From the NCBI GenBank assembly GCA_039105265.1, contig JAPFFF010000027.1, positions 62,001-126,000 on the forward strand: a stretch of 64,000 bases of DNA. Direction: 5' to 3'. Made by a program: the position numbers and the translations under genes. Each line of letters starts with the position of its first letter. The stretch's first letter is position 1. The notes below the pieces were generated by a model. That model made no database searches. It was not told the origin of the DNA and saw only the letters and a program-made list of their open reading frames with translations. Source of the DNA: Tritrichomonas musculus. Its lineage: Eukaryota; Parabasalia; Tritrichomonadida; Tritrichomonadidae. Shown here piece by piece: positions 1-10,433 of the stretch.

Positions 1-203
1 TGTTTAATTTTCGTTGTTCTTCGATTAAATCTGAAATAAATGAGAACTTGATTTGAGGAATGTAATCTAATCGAGATTGTCTAGAATCAATTGAATCTTT
101 AAGATTTTCTTGACTAAATCTGAAAATCTGAAAATGGAAAATTTAAGATAACTAAAGAAAGATAATTTTCAAATATGCTTTCATCTATTTTTGTTGTACC
201 TGA

Positions 204-303
204 TTAATGGTGTCCAAATTGGATGTTTTAACCGTTTTTTGGATTTTTTTTTTAAATTTTTGATAACGGTTTTATTTTGAATTACTATTTGTCCATATAG
301 AAT

Positions 304-347
<44 letters not shown>

Positions 348-652
348 AATAAATACTTTATTTTGGCATATTTTTGTGCATTTGCTGTTGATTAAATAAA
401 TTTCTGCCCTTTCCTTTATTTTCTTTGATGCAAAATAAATGTAATAATTCTCAGAAAAAAATCCATTCAATAGTTTACAGTATTCAAAAAAAATCCATTC
501 TATAGTTTACATTAAGAACTTTTTGGGAATTAAAATCCATTTATTAAAACTTTTGATTTATTCGACGCATTTATAAAAAATTCAAGCTGGATTTTTTTTT
601 CCATCCAGGATAACGGTTATCCTACGATAAAATCCATAATGGACACCATTAA
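204..652. mobile_element. TTAA-flanked MITE-like element
   Basis: The left end reads TTAATGGTGTCCA and the right end TGGACACCATTAA, so inverted ends of at least 13 bp sit at 204-216 and 640-652 with TTAA at both outer edges. Similarity runs inward imperfectly, with GGAT and AACGG motifs on both sides. The inside has no coding capacity. It holds a 39-base A tract at 308-346 and a near-duplicate of a 24-bp motif (ATCCATTC.ATAGTTTACA) at about 460-512. TTAA at both ends suggests a piggyBac-type target site, which is inference. Confidence 0.6.
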
Positions 653-733
653 CCTTAATAAATATATACAGTTTCTTTACATTTTTCAGATGCAATAAAT
701 GAAATAAATAAAAGCTGTAAACTTAACATCAAA

Positions 734-1331
734 ATGATTTTTCCTTTCCAAACTTCTCCTCTAGGGTACTGATTCTGGAGAGCTCTTGCATGTATTGTAT
801 ACGAGGATCTGCCTAGGGAAACCAAAAATTAGGATAAATGGCTGGTTCATTGACAGCTGCGCATGTTCGATAATTCGATCTTGCTCATATTTCTCGTAAT
901 AGTAAGCATCCGATCATTTACGTATAGAGTGTCATGTCTAGTAGTTTCCACTCTTGCTACCCTTCACTATCTCGACGAGTTTATTAAGTGAGATATGCCG
1001 ATATACTTGTTTCATACTGGGACTGAAGAAGAAGATTCGTTTATGGAGCTTGTGCTTACCGTGAGATACGATTCGTTTGATGTCGTTGGGCATGGCGTTT
1101 TCTGGTACATCTTCGCAATCGAAGTCATCACGATACATGTAATAGGGAGTACTCCCCAAAAGCCTCCTTAACCATACAACTTCACTACTATTGACGTTAT
1201 TGAGAATAAATTAAATGTAATTGTTTTCGTTGATCAACCTTTTTGTGTCTTTGACATATTTAATAGAGGAAAAGTTGTTGATTACGTATTCAGTGGTATC
1301 TTCAACTAATTCATTGATGTATTGTTTGCAG
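734..1331 (-). pseudogene. Decayed gene of unknown function
   Basis: Natural-looking protein segments follow one another on the minus strand but change frame. An upstream piece near 1220-1331 contains NELVEDTTEYVINNFSS. A middle piece at 941-1180 contains RDDFDCEDVPENAMPND and YRHISLNKLVEIVKG. A C-terminal piece near 734-900 contains YYYEKYEQDRIIEHAQLS and ends RISTLEEKFGKEKSF. The longest open frame has no ATG at its beginning. No domain is recognised. It could be a remnant of a larger element or a broken host gene. Base composition is less A+T-rich than the flanks, which supports a coding origin. Confidence 0.4.
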
Positions 1332-1539
1332 TGAATTTTCCCTAATCATATTGTTATTTATACACAGAATAAAAAGGTAGTAAAAAATAAAAGTGAAGAA
1401 GTTTACAAATAGATTTGTTGAGGTCGCCAAAATGGTTTTTCTGGAAGTTAAGGAGAGTGAAGGATACGAAGTATTCGCAACCTCACTTAGCATTACTACT
1501 GATCCATTAGCTTCTGAACATTGTCTTCAAAACCATCAA

Positions 1540-2546
1540 TGTTAATATTACCTTTTTCATCAAGTGGCCAATGATTTTATCTAATCGACTTAATAATACA
1601 ATATCTAATGGAAAACAATTATTAAAAGGAAGTTATGCCATTGATACAGCCCTTTTTGAATCATATCAAAGAAATCATTTCGGATAATAATGAAGAATTG
1701 AATGAGTTTATCTTAAATTGGATATCGTATATCATTCAAAATCCAAGTGGCAAAACAGAATCTGCTATTGTTTTGACTGGCAAATATGGGTCTGGCAAAA
1801 ATACTTTCTCAAACACAATATGTGAATTATTAAAAGGTTATTCAATTGATAATGTCAATAAAATTGATGAAATTGTTGGGAGAAACAATTCTTTATTGGA
1901 AAATCGAAAGTTAATTGCTTGTAATGAGTTGTCATCTGCTGATTCAAATCAATATATCGATTTTGATACTCTCAAATCAATAATTACTGAGAAATCAATA
2001 ATCATATCAGAAAAATATCAACCATCAAGACCTGCTGAAAATGTTGTAAATTTGATTTTCCTCTAGAATCATGATTGTCCAATACAAATATTAAAAGGAG
2101 ATAGACGATATGTTGTTTCTGAAACATCAGATGCAAGAATTAATGATTCACAATATTTTGGAATGCTTGATAAGATAATACATACAGAAGGATTTTATTC
2201 CAATTTATTCACATTTTTTAATGAAAGAGATATTTCCAATTGGGATAAAAGAAAATTACCACAAACTGAAGCAAGAAACAGAGTCATAAATAATTCCAAA
2301 AGTTCATACGAAAAGTTCATTTCTGAAAGACTCGACTATAAAAATTATGCACGTGAGATGGGTTTTCGTGAGGGTCGATGTACCACGTTTTATACCAAAA
2401 TGGACCCCTTTTGTTTATCCGATTTTCGAATTAAAGATTATGGAAAACGAACAAGGGGCTTCAAACTCAAAGATCAATACATCGAACAATTTGAAAAAGA
2501 TCAAGATGAAGAAATCATTCCTGAGGAATTATTAAATCCTGAATAA
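1540..2546 (+). pseudogene. Fossil D5-type (DUF5906) helicase of a virus-like element
   Basis: Two neighbouring open segments resemble the helicase part of D5-like primase-helicases (superfamily 3, DUF5906) carried by large DNA viruses and Polinton-type elements. A Walker A motif, GKYGSGKNT, lies in the first segment, followed by ACNEL in the Walker B region. The second segment carries FFNERDISNWDKRKLP and SSYEKFI, which are typical of the family's C-terminal part. The copy is broken, with at least one break, and no neighbouring capsid, polymerase or integrase gene is seen. No paired end repeats could be assigned to it. Family assignment is from motif recognition only. Confidence 0.55.
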
Positions 2547-2588
2547 AAAGGAAATTTTATCAAATATTTTTTTTAAAAAAATCCAGAT

Positions 2589-2589
<1 letters not shown>

Positions 2590-2631
<42 letters not shown>
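2590..2631. repeat. A42 homopolymer
   Basis: An uninterrupted run of 42 A lies just after the fossil helicase segment. It could be a slippage-expanded tract or the 3' tail of an inserted element; the sequence does not decide. Confidence 0.9.
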
Positions 2632-2633
<2 letters not shown>

Positions 2634-2647
2634 AATAAAGAAATTGT

Positions 2648-2968
2648 TTATTCATTCCATAAAATGTCGTTTTGGAGTTCTTTCGCAATTAGATAAAGGA
2701 GACTTTTCTTTTTTGTGCTTTGGTCTTTGATCATCGTCATTAAGTATTTTTTTTTTTTTTTTTTTTTTTTTTTATGCCACCATCCTTTAAAGCTTGTTAA
2801 ATAAATCACATGATTGATGTTTGAGTTCATGTTTTTTTCGTTTTCTCGATATTGTTCCATGAGTTCTTTTAATTTCTCGGATGTTTGTCGATTTGGTGGA
2901 TCGGTTTTGATTACTTTATCAATATTCATTGCAATGTAAACGCGTTCGATCAAATGCAAGGGAATCAT
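2648..2968 (-). pseudogene. Small unassigned ORF, probably decayed
   Basis: A 106-residue frame starts with ATG at 2968 and contains IPLHLIERVYIAMNIDKV and QTSEKLKELMEQYRENEKN, which look protein-like. It then runs through a 27-base T tract (2747-2773) that encodes nine lysines. The tract makes the frame doubtful. No family is recognised. It lies inside element debris and may be a fragment of a larger gene. Confidence 0.25.
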
Positions 2969-3311
2969 TAATAAAAATGAACTTTTTGAAAAAAAAAAAA
3001 AAAAGATTTTATTGGAGGATAGAATAAAATATTCAAATAAACTGAATAAATCTTATCAAAAGTAAAAAATAATTTATTTGAAAAAGTTATCTCCAACAAT
3101 AGTGGAGAATAGAATTTCATGGAAGCTAATGCCCTGACATCATTTTGTATTACAATCATTTTATGATTAATTTTGTTAAGAATTTCATCTCATCTTTCTC
3201 AAAGTCGGTAAATACAGCTAGGAGCATTGTATTAAAATTAATTTGAATAACTTTTTTTTTTTTTTTTGCTGATTAAGGAACATTTCATTTTTGTTTATAC
3301 TCATAGATTTG

Positions 3312-3656
3312 TCATACCATGATTTGCATATATGTCCAACTATGCACCGTAATGCTTTTAAGTTTTATCCAATAAATTTTCCAATCAGATTTTATAATGT
3401 TAAAGATTACTTGAATAAGAATATCAGTTTCTGATTTTGACCAAGGGCCTTCCTTCCTTATAAGTCCACAATGAATAGAAATAAATTGTTCCTCAAAGTT
3501 TGAATTATATTTGGCAACTTTCTTATATTCAGCATTTATTAAATTAACAAAATTTGATATAATCCCATTTTTCTTTATATATAATTTATCATAAGCAAAT
3601 ATATTTGTATTTTTTGTCCCAGTGATTGGAGGGATGTTTGTCTGTAAGACAGACAT
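3312..3656 (-). CDS. Small protein with possible Myb/SANT-like segment
   Basis: About 114 residues are encoded from the ATG at 3656. The C-terminal half has GPWSKSETDILIQVIF, then SDWKIYWIKLKSITVHSW. This spacing resembles a Myb/SANT repeat (W, acidic residue, hydrophobic helix, W, third helix), a family abundant in trichomonads. The last helix is weak and the protein ends inside it, so this may be a truncated or decayed Myb-like gene. An imperfect hairpin overlaps the start codon. No Initiator-like TCATTT is seen. The assignment rests on a single weak motif. Confidence 0.3.
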   Translation of the reverse strand: MSVLQTNIPPITGTKNTNIFAYDKLYIKKNGIISNFVNLINAEYKKVAKYNSNFEEQFISIHCGLIRKEGPWSKSETDILIQVIFNIIKSDWKIYWIKLKSITVHSWTYMQIMV

Positions 3657-3659
3657 CAC

Positions 3660-4162
3660 TCCAAATACATTGATGTTTTTTTTTCCCCTAAAATTTAAAT
3701 ACTTTCGAATTTTTTTTTTTATGATATCAATATTTTGCTCGATATCAAATATCGAGATCGATTATCAAATTAATAATTTTGTTATCAATATCAAAAAACG
3801 TACTGATAATTGGCATTGATTATTGAAATATAGCAAGCTTAGTGAAAAAAAGTTAGAACATGGTTATTGACAACCTATTTAATCTCAAAATCTATATTTA
3901 ATATAAATATTATTTATGATTTCTAAGTAAAACATTTTAATTAAAAAATATAGGAACAAAAACAGATGAATTAGGAGATATTAGTTCAAACCTAAATTGA
4001 TAAAGTTTGTTAAGTTAAGAAATTTGTCCATGAAAAGTGCATTTATCCTGGACTTTTAACAAATATATGTACTCAGGAGTTATAACTAAATTAAATGAAA
4101 ATATTAATATGTGCTGATTATATTTAATTTAATTATATTTAATTTTTTTTTTTTTAATTTAT
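3660..4162. other. Intergenic, nothing recognised
   Basis: AT-rich sequence between the Myb-like ORF and the 3' end of the nucleoside hydrolase gene. No coding, RNA or repeat signal is seen apart from short T tracts. Confidence 0.6.
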
Positions 4163-5449
4163 TTATTTTTTGATCAATCTATTACCAAGAAATTCTAAAA
4201 ACTTATCAATATCTTTTCCATTCACGTGAATTCCCAACATATGCTTTCCATCTTCATTTGGGATGAAAGTTGAAAAGGCAGCCCATTTATGCACCATGAA
4301 ATTACCATTAATATAATAAACAGGCGAGTCATCATTACCAAACACAGCTTCATGGACAGTTAACGGGTCATGTGGACATTGTCCATTTTGACCATTTCTT
4401 CTTTTGAACCATTCCTCCATAATCAATCCAACAACTCCATCTACATCATCGTCTAGAACTCCTTTTGACCTGGCTTCAGCAGCCTTATCATGAAAGTACT
4501 GAATAGGCTTTCCTTTCAGCCAAAAACGAGAAGTTACAGAATGACAAATAATTTTTATAGGAAAATTTGCATTGTTGAATACATAAACAGCTGCCATCGT
4601 GTCTCCAGAAAAATTATGGTTAGGGAAAAGATGGATTAAATTACCTTTACAAACAAAATCTAAAACATCTTTGTTGTTATCTGGCATTTTCTCTGTCATT
4701 TCTTTTATATTTCGAGACCAACAGTTGGGATCAGTAGAATATTTGCCAAAAATATGATCATCGGCTAGAGTCATAAAACTTCCACCTCCCATGACAACCA
4801 TTTCTTTCACTTTTGGAATAATCTCGGGATGATATTTAAATGAGAGAGCAATATTGGTCATAATACCAATTGATATGATTTTAATGGTTCCTGAAGGATG
4901 AGAGTTTATCGTTTCTGCTATAAATTCCGAGGCATCTGTTTGAGAATTATTTTCCCAATTTGTATCATCTGTATATTCAAAAAATTCTTCTGAATTTATA
5001 AATGGTCGGCCTTCATTCCCTTTTATAAATATTTCTCGATGAGTACCTAGCTGATAATTGGCCCCTGAAATGATTGGAATAGGTTTTTGATTTGGATGAG
5101 ATTTTATATAAGAATCTACTATCTTGTGAGTAACCATCGACCTGAGTTGTGTAGGTCCATAGTTCGTAGTTATACCAAGAATTTCTAGATTCTCTAAACT
5201 TAGCGCATATAATAATGCAAGTGTGTCATCAAAATCGGTTCCGATATCTGTATCAATTATGCATTTAACTATTCCTTCAGATGCTTCTGATTTATGAAGT
5301 GAAACTGGTGTCGACTTCGTCTGCTTTATTTTTTCTAATTCATCAGGTGATGGTTCATATATTTCTGATCCATATGGAATATCTCTATCTGCGAAAGGAT
5401 ATTCTTCTAAAGTAGGTGGAATGTTTGCATGAGGATGAAGTTTTATCAT
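4163..5449 (-). CDS. Inosine-uridine preferring nucleoside hydrolase
   Basis: A 428-residue enzyme predicted to split ribonucleosides into base and ribose, a purine and pyrimidine salvage step on which trichomonads depend because they cannot make these bases. The signature DTDIGTDFDD lies at residues 66-75 and supplies the Asp cluster that binds Ca2+ and the ribose. MGGGSFM and HDPLTVHEAVF follow in the expected order; the latter is the conserved C-terminal motif with a metal-region Asp. Family members usually have 310-350 residues. This one has about 60 extra N-terminal residues without signal peptide or membrane segment, so it is probably cytosolic. The frame is intact from the ATG at 5449. 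Exact base preference cannot be read from the sequence. Confidence 0.9.
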   Translation of the reverse strand: MIKLHPHANIPPTLEEYPFADRDIPYGSEIYEPSPDELEKIKQTKSTPVSLHKSEASEGIVKCIIDTDIGTDFDDTLALLYALSLENLEILGITTNYGPTQLRSMVTHKIVDSYIKSHPNQKPIPIISGANYQLGTHREIFIKGNEGRPFINSEEFFEYTDDTNWENNSQTDASEFIAETINSHPSGTIKIISIGIMTNIALSFKYHPEIIPKVKEMVVMGGGSFMTLADDHIFGKYSTDPNCWSRNIKEMTEKMPDNNKDVLDFVCKGNLIHLFPNHNFSGDTMAAVYVFNNANFPIKIICHSVTSRFWLKGKPIQYFHDKAAEARSKGVLDDDVDGVVGLIMEEWFKRRNGQNGQCPHDPLTVHEAVFGNDDSPVYYINGNFMVHKWAAFSTFIPNEDGKHMLGIHVNGKDIDKFLEFLGNRLIKK

Positions 5450-6833
5450 TTCTACTATTACTAATATAATAGTATCATTTTCCGAAATTTTTAAAATTTT
5501 AAATACAAATTTTTGTATGAGATCATATAAATTTTATAAAGCATAAATTTTAATTCAATTTTGAAAATTGATCTTCAAATTATTGAGAACTCAAATAACG
5601 TATTTTTCCATATCATCAAATTGATTTATTTCTATTTTTTAAAATATATTTTAATAATAATTGTTTTAAATATATACCTCTGTTTACATATACAATACTT
5701 TCTCTGGAAAATTATATAAGCAGAACCAATATATTCCAAAATAGAAATTATGTATAATTTTGAAGGGGCGAAGCTCTTCGACCGTTAACCTTTTTCATTT
5801 TATGATAGTTATATTGCAATATTAATTATTTATTTATAATGAATACATATTATAAAATATATTTGAACAAGTGTTATAAGCATTAATGTGTAAAAAATTC
5901 AAGATAATGCTATTTTAAATCAAAAAAATTGAATGAAAAACTTCTTTTTGCTCAGAAAGTAAAAAACATAATTTTCTATGTGAACTTCAATACGATGTTA
6001 TATAACGCAATAAAAATAAATAAAAATACATTTATTAATGTAAGATATAAAATTGTATGCCAATTTATATGACCAATCTTTTGATATCAAAATTATTTCA
6101 TAATATTTGGCTTTTTTAGAACAAATAATATTAAATATTTAATCAATAATCGAGATTATTTAAAATACAAAAAGAATTATCTTTAAATTTTAAGCATATA
6201 TCCAAAAAACAACGAATAAAAATTAAAAGAAAAAAATTCAATGAATTCAAAAAGTTTGGAAGTTTTATTAAATAATCATAAAATTTTTAAAAAAATTAAA
6301 CCGTTTTTAATATGGTCAATATTTACTTACACGATTAACAATTCAATGATTTATATAAAAATACCTATATCTTTTTTTTCACCATATAAAAATGAATACA
6401 ATTTGGAAAAATAATCTTAACAGCAAATAAATATAATGATATAAAATTATAAAATGAATCATATTGAAAATCAGGAGCTTCACCCCTTCTAATATTTTAC
6501 TTTTCACCATAAGAATATCCTTATACATTACATCATGTTAACATTCAATATTTAACTCATTTTTCCCCAGGAATATAATATTTGAACTTTATTATAATTC
6601 AAAAGAGATCATAGGTTTAATTAAGTAATGCAATATATCATTATTGTATATTTTATTGCTATTATGAGATACTATTAGTATTAAAAATAGAATTTGATGT
6701 AACTAATTACTTTATGTTTAGAAAAAAACAATTATTTGTATTTGATCAAATTTGATCAAATTTCAATTCAAAAAAATTGAATAAAAATTTACCGATAAGT
6801 TCAAATAATTTCAAATCTGTCCAATATTTTCCT
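5450..6833. other. Long intergenic region with an inverted repeat pair
   Basis: About 1.4 kb of very AT-rich sequence with no supported gene. The sequence GAAGGGGCGAAGCTC at 5762-5776 is matched in reverse, with one mismatch, by GAGCTTCACCCCTTC at 6475-6489. These are the only GC-rich islands in the region and could be the ends of an old 730-bp non-autonomous element. No clear target duplication is seen. Confidence 0.45.
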
Positions 6834-6840
6834 TCATTTA
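6834..6840 (+). promoter_or_regulatory. Initiator-like element (TCATTTA)
   Basis: TCATTTA lies 11 bases before the ATG at 6845. It matches the trichomonad Initiator TCA(+1)Py(T/A), which sits very close to start codons, and supports this start. Confidence 0.5.
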
Positions 6841-6844
6841 TAAA

Positions 6845-9800
6845 ATGAGTGTTCAAGAATATTTAGAGAATTTTGGGGAAATTCAGAGCGCTTTTTTAAA
6901 TTATATTGATGAAAATAATGATTCAGAAAATTTTCAAAATCTAAAAAATATATTTGATGATTTAACAAATCGCCACAATCCACATGAGTTAAAATCACTA
7001 CTCAATTTGATCTCAAATATTTCCAATCACCACCGTCGTGCTTCCCATTTTTTTGACAAAATAGAACAAATTTTACTCATTTTAAAAGACGAAATCAAAA
7101 AAGATTTCTCAAATTCAGAAATTTTCAACATATTTAAAGGCAACAAAAGAATTCTTCTATTTCTTATTAAAGAACAAATTATTGCTATTACGAAGTCGAT
7201 AGAATTTGACATTCAAAACACAAAATTTAAAAATGCATTTTATCAAGAATATTTTTCAACAGAAATTTATTCTCCTTTTGAAAAAGATTTGCCAGAAAAC
7301 TTTGAAGAAAAAAGGAAAAATGGTGAAAATGAAGGAAGCATTTATGAATTTATTCGAAATGATTCAATTAATGAATTTATAATTCATGTAAATAAGACAA
7401 TTTTTCCATTAACAAAAAAAATTGAAACATCGATGTTTGAAACAAATTCTTTTTTAATAAAGAATAAGCCAACGTTGATTGAATATGCAGCATTCTTTGG
7501 ATCTATTCAAATATTCAAATATTTATTATTGAATAAAATTGAATTGACACCTTCTTTGTGGCTTTTCGCAATCCATGGAAATAATCCAGAAATGATTCAT
7601 CTTCTTGAAGAAAGACATGTCATTCCGAAATCTTACAAAGAATGTCTTAAAGAAGCAATTAAATGTCATCATAATGAAATAGCAAGTTATATTCACGATT
7701 ATTTGTTACCTGATGATGAAGACAATTCGTTGTTTGTTCTCAGAAAAAGTTTGGAATCATACAATTTTTCTTTCATTGAAATTGAATTGATTAATGAATC
7801 AATCTTTTATGAATTATGCAAATATGATTATTATACACTCGTTGATATTCTGTTAAAAACAAATGTTGTTGATATCAATAAAATTTGTCCTGATACAATT
7901 TTTATTTTCAATTGTTTAAATGGGATTTTTTTTTTGATGATTTTAATAAAGCAGCTTTTCATGTTGCTGTTGAAAAAGGTCATTTGGACATTGTTAATCT
8001 TTTAATATCAAATAAAAAACTAGATATTAATCTTTTATATGTTTAAAAAATATTTTTTTCTTAATCAAGTTTTTTTTTATTAAATAGTTGAATTCAGTTT
8101 AAACTTTAGAATTGAATAAAGTTTATAATATACGAAATTTTAATGATATTTAAACAATTGTTGATTTTAATGAAGTTTTTTTAATAAAAAATGTTTTTAA
8201 ATGAAGTTTTGAATCAATTTTTATAAGTCAGCATTGCACATTGCAATTGAAAAAAATCATTTGGAAATTGCTAAAACTTTGTTGGAAAATGACAAATTTG
8301 ATGGAAATATACCAGAAATTTTAAAATCAATCATATTTTTAAAGTTTTTATTTCATGTTTTTTTTAATAAAATTGATAAAATTGCGTTTTTTAAATACAA
8401 TTCAAATTCAAATTAAATCAAATCACCAACTTGATTTTTTAATTTAATTAATGATAAAAAATTGAATTTTATTCATTAATTTATTTCTTAAATACAATTT
8501 TAAATCAAATTTTTGATCAAATTTCATATTCATTATTTCTAACGAAATTCAAAATTATGTATTGTAATGAAATTTTTATGTCAAGTTATTCAATGAAATT
8601 TATCTTTTTAATTTAATGATGTTGCACTTTTAATATTCAAAAAGCACCATTATATATTGCTATTGAAAAGAGAAACCTGGAAATGGTAAAACTTTTATTG
8701 TCATGTGAAAGGCTTGATGTTAATCAATTAAGCATTTTTAAAACAATTCGTTTAAATATAGTTTAATTAAATATGGCTAATATGGTTTCTAATTGAATAA
8801 TTCAATACCATTGAAAAATTAAAAATTTGAATTACATCTCAATTAGTAAATTTGAATATGGTTTTTTAACATCATTTATAAATTCAATTCCAATTTTATT
8901 ATTATAATAATGTTTGAAATATAAAGATTTAATACAATTTTCAATTTTAAATATTTTAATGAGATTTCAGCTATTATTTTGATGAAGTTTAATTGCATAA
9001 TTATTCAAAAAACTGCACTACATTTTGCCATTGAGAAAAAAAACCAAGAAATTGTAAGACTATTATTGGCATGCGAAAGAATCGATGTCAGTATCGCATA
9101 CATTTCAAAAAAAATTAATAGAGTTTTTTTGATCATTTTCATATCGTTTCTAATCATAAATTTTTCAATTCCGTTTCAAATAAAATTATTTAATTCAATT
9201 CCAATTTTGTTTGTTTTCATATCATTTTGATATTTTAAATTTTAATGTCATTTCCATTAATTAATATTTTAATGATATTTTTGGCTATGCATTTTTTATG
9301 ACATTTTATTCAAAGTGTTTTTGATGAAATTTGTTGAGTTTTTTAAATGAAATTTGAAAATTATTTTAAGAAAGCAATATTACACTATGCAATGGAAAAA
9401 GGAAATATAGAGATATTACAAATTTTATTAGAATGTAAAGATCTTGATGTTAATCAAAGAAGTATTTTGGAATATTATTTTTTAAATCTAGTTTTAAATA
9501 CGATTTTTTTATTACGTTTCATTATAATATTTTTAATACAATTCAAAATTATTTTTAACACAATTTCACTTGAATTATTCCAATTCCATTCAAAATCAAA
9601 TATTTCAATAATATTTCTAGTTCATAATTTTAATATGGTTTTATTTTCAATATTCAAATTGCATTCTAAAATCTGCTTTTTCTATAAAGTTTAAATATTT
9701 CATTTCACCTAATTCAAAAATTTATTTTTAGATATAATCTGAAATTACTGTTAATGAAATTCTCTAGTTTATTTTAATAAAACAGCTTTATACATTGCAA

Positions 9801-10372
9801 TTGAAAAAGATGCTTTTGAAATTGTTGAAGTTTTGTTAAAATGCGACAGAATTGATCCAAATTTTCCAAGTCTAATTGAAATCCTCATTTTTTTATAAAA
9901 TCAAACTTGAAATTTTTGAATACCATTACAAAATTTATTCTTTAAATTACATTCCAAATAAACTTAATTTAATATAATTTTAAATTATGGTATTATTAAT
10001 GACATTACATATTTTCGTTTTAAATACAATTTCGATTTTTATTCATTTGATACAATTTCAACAAATCTTCATTCTAATAACATTTCAAATGATTTTTTCA
10101 GATTTAATTTCAAAAGATCTTAATAAATCTAGTTTTAAACCAATATTTGTTTTAATTCAATTTTAAATTGCTTTTTAATGAAGGAATTTGCATTTGAGTT
10201 ATTTGTGAAATTTAATTTTGCTAATTTGAATGTAATTCATATTCAAAAATTCAATATAATTTTAATTTTAAAAATTAATGAAAAGACTCCTCTTCAAATT
10301 GCCCTCAAAAAGAAAAATCTTAAAATTCTAAATCTTTTGAAACAAGATAAAAGAATTAAATGCGAACCTTAA
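6845..10372 (+). pseudogene. DUF3447/ankyrin protein locus with spacer-separated repeats
   Basis: The first frame (6845-8005) encodes the DUF3447 N-terminal module. It includes NKPTLIEYAAFFGSIQIFKY and LTPSLWLFAIHGNNPEMIHL, closely matching the protein encoded at 20457-22865. At a T10 tract (about 7926-7935) the frame is lost, and an ankyrin repeat (AAFHVAVEKGHLDIVNLL) continues in another frame. Six more single ankyrin repeats follow near 8229, 8640, 9010, 9367, 9782 and 10278, for example KTALHFAIEKKNQEIVRLLL and KTPLQIALKKKNLKILNLL. The last ends with a stop at 10372. Each is separated by 280-500 bp of AT-rich, mostly closed sequence. No trichomonad GTATGT or ACTAACACACAG intron signals were seen at the boundaries. 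It is either a decayed gene or one with non-canonical spacers. Ankyrin proteins of this type are presumed intracellular scaffolds. Confidence 0.7.
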
Positions 10373-10433
10373 TAATGTTTGATAATTAAATGCGATTTTA
10401 ATAAAAAAATTTTTTATAAATCATTTTTATTTT

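Noticed and set aside
6845-10372. Ordinary spliced gene with trichomonad introns
   Set aside because: No GTATGT-type 5' or ACTAACACACAG-type 3' splice signals at the spacer borders, and spacers are longer than typical introns of these organisms.
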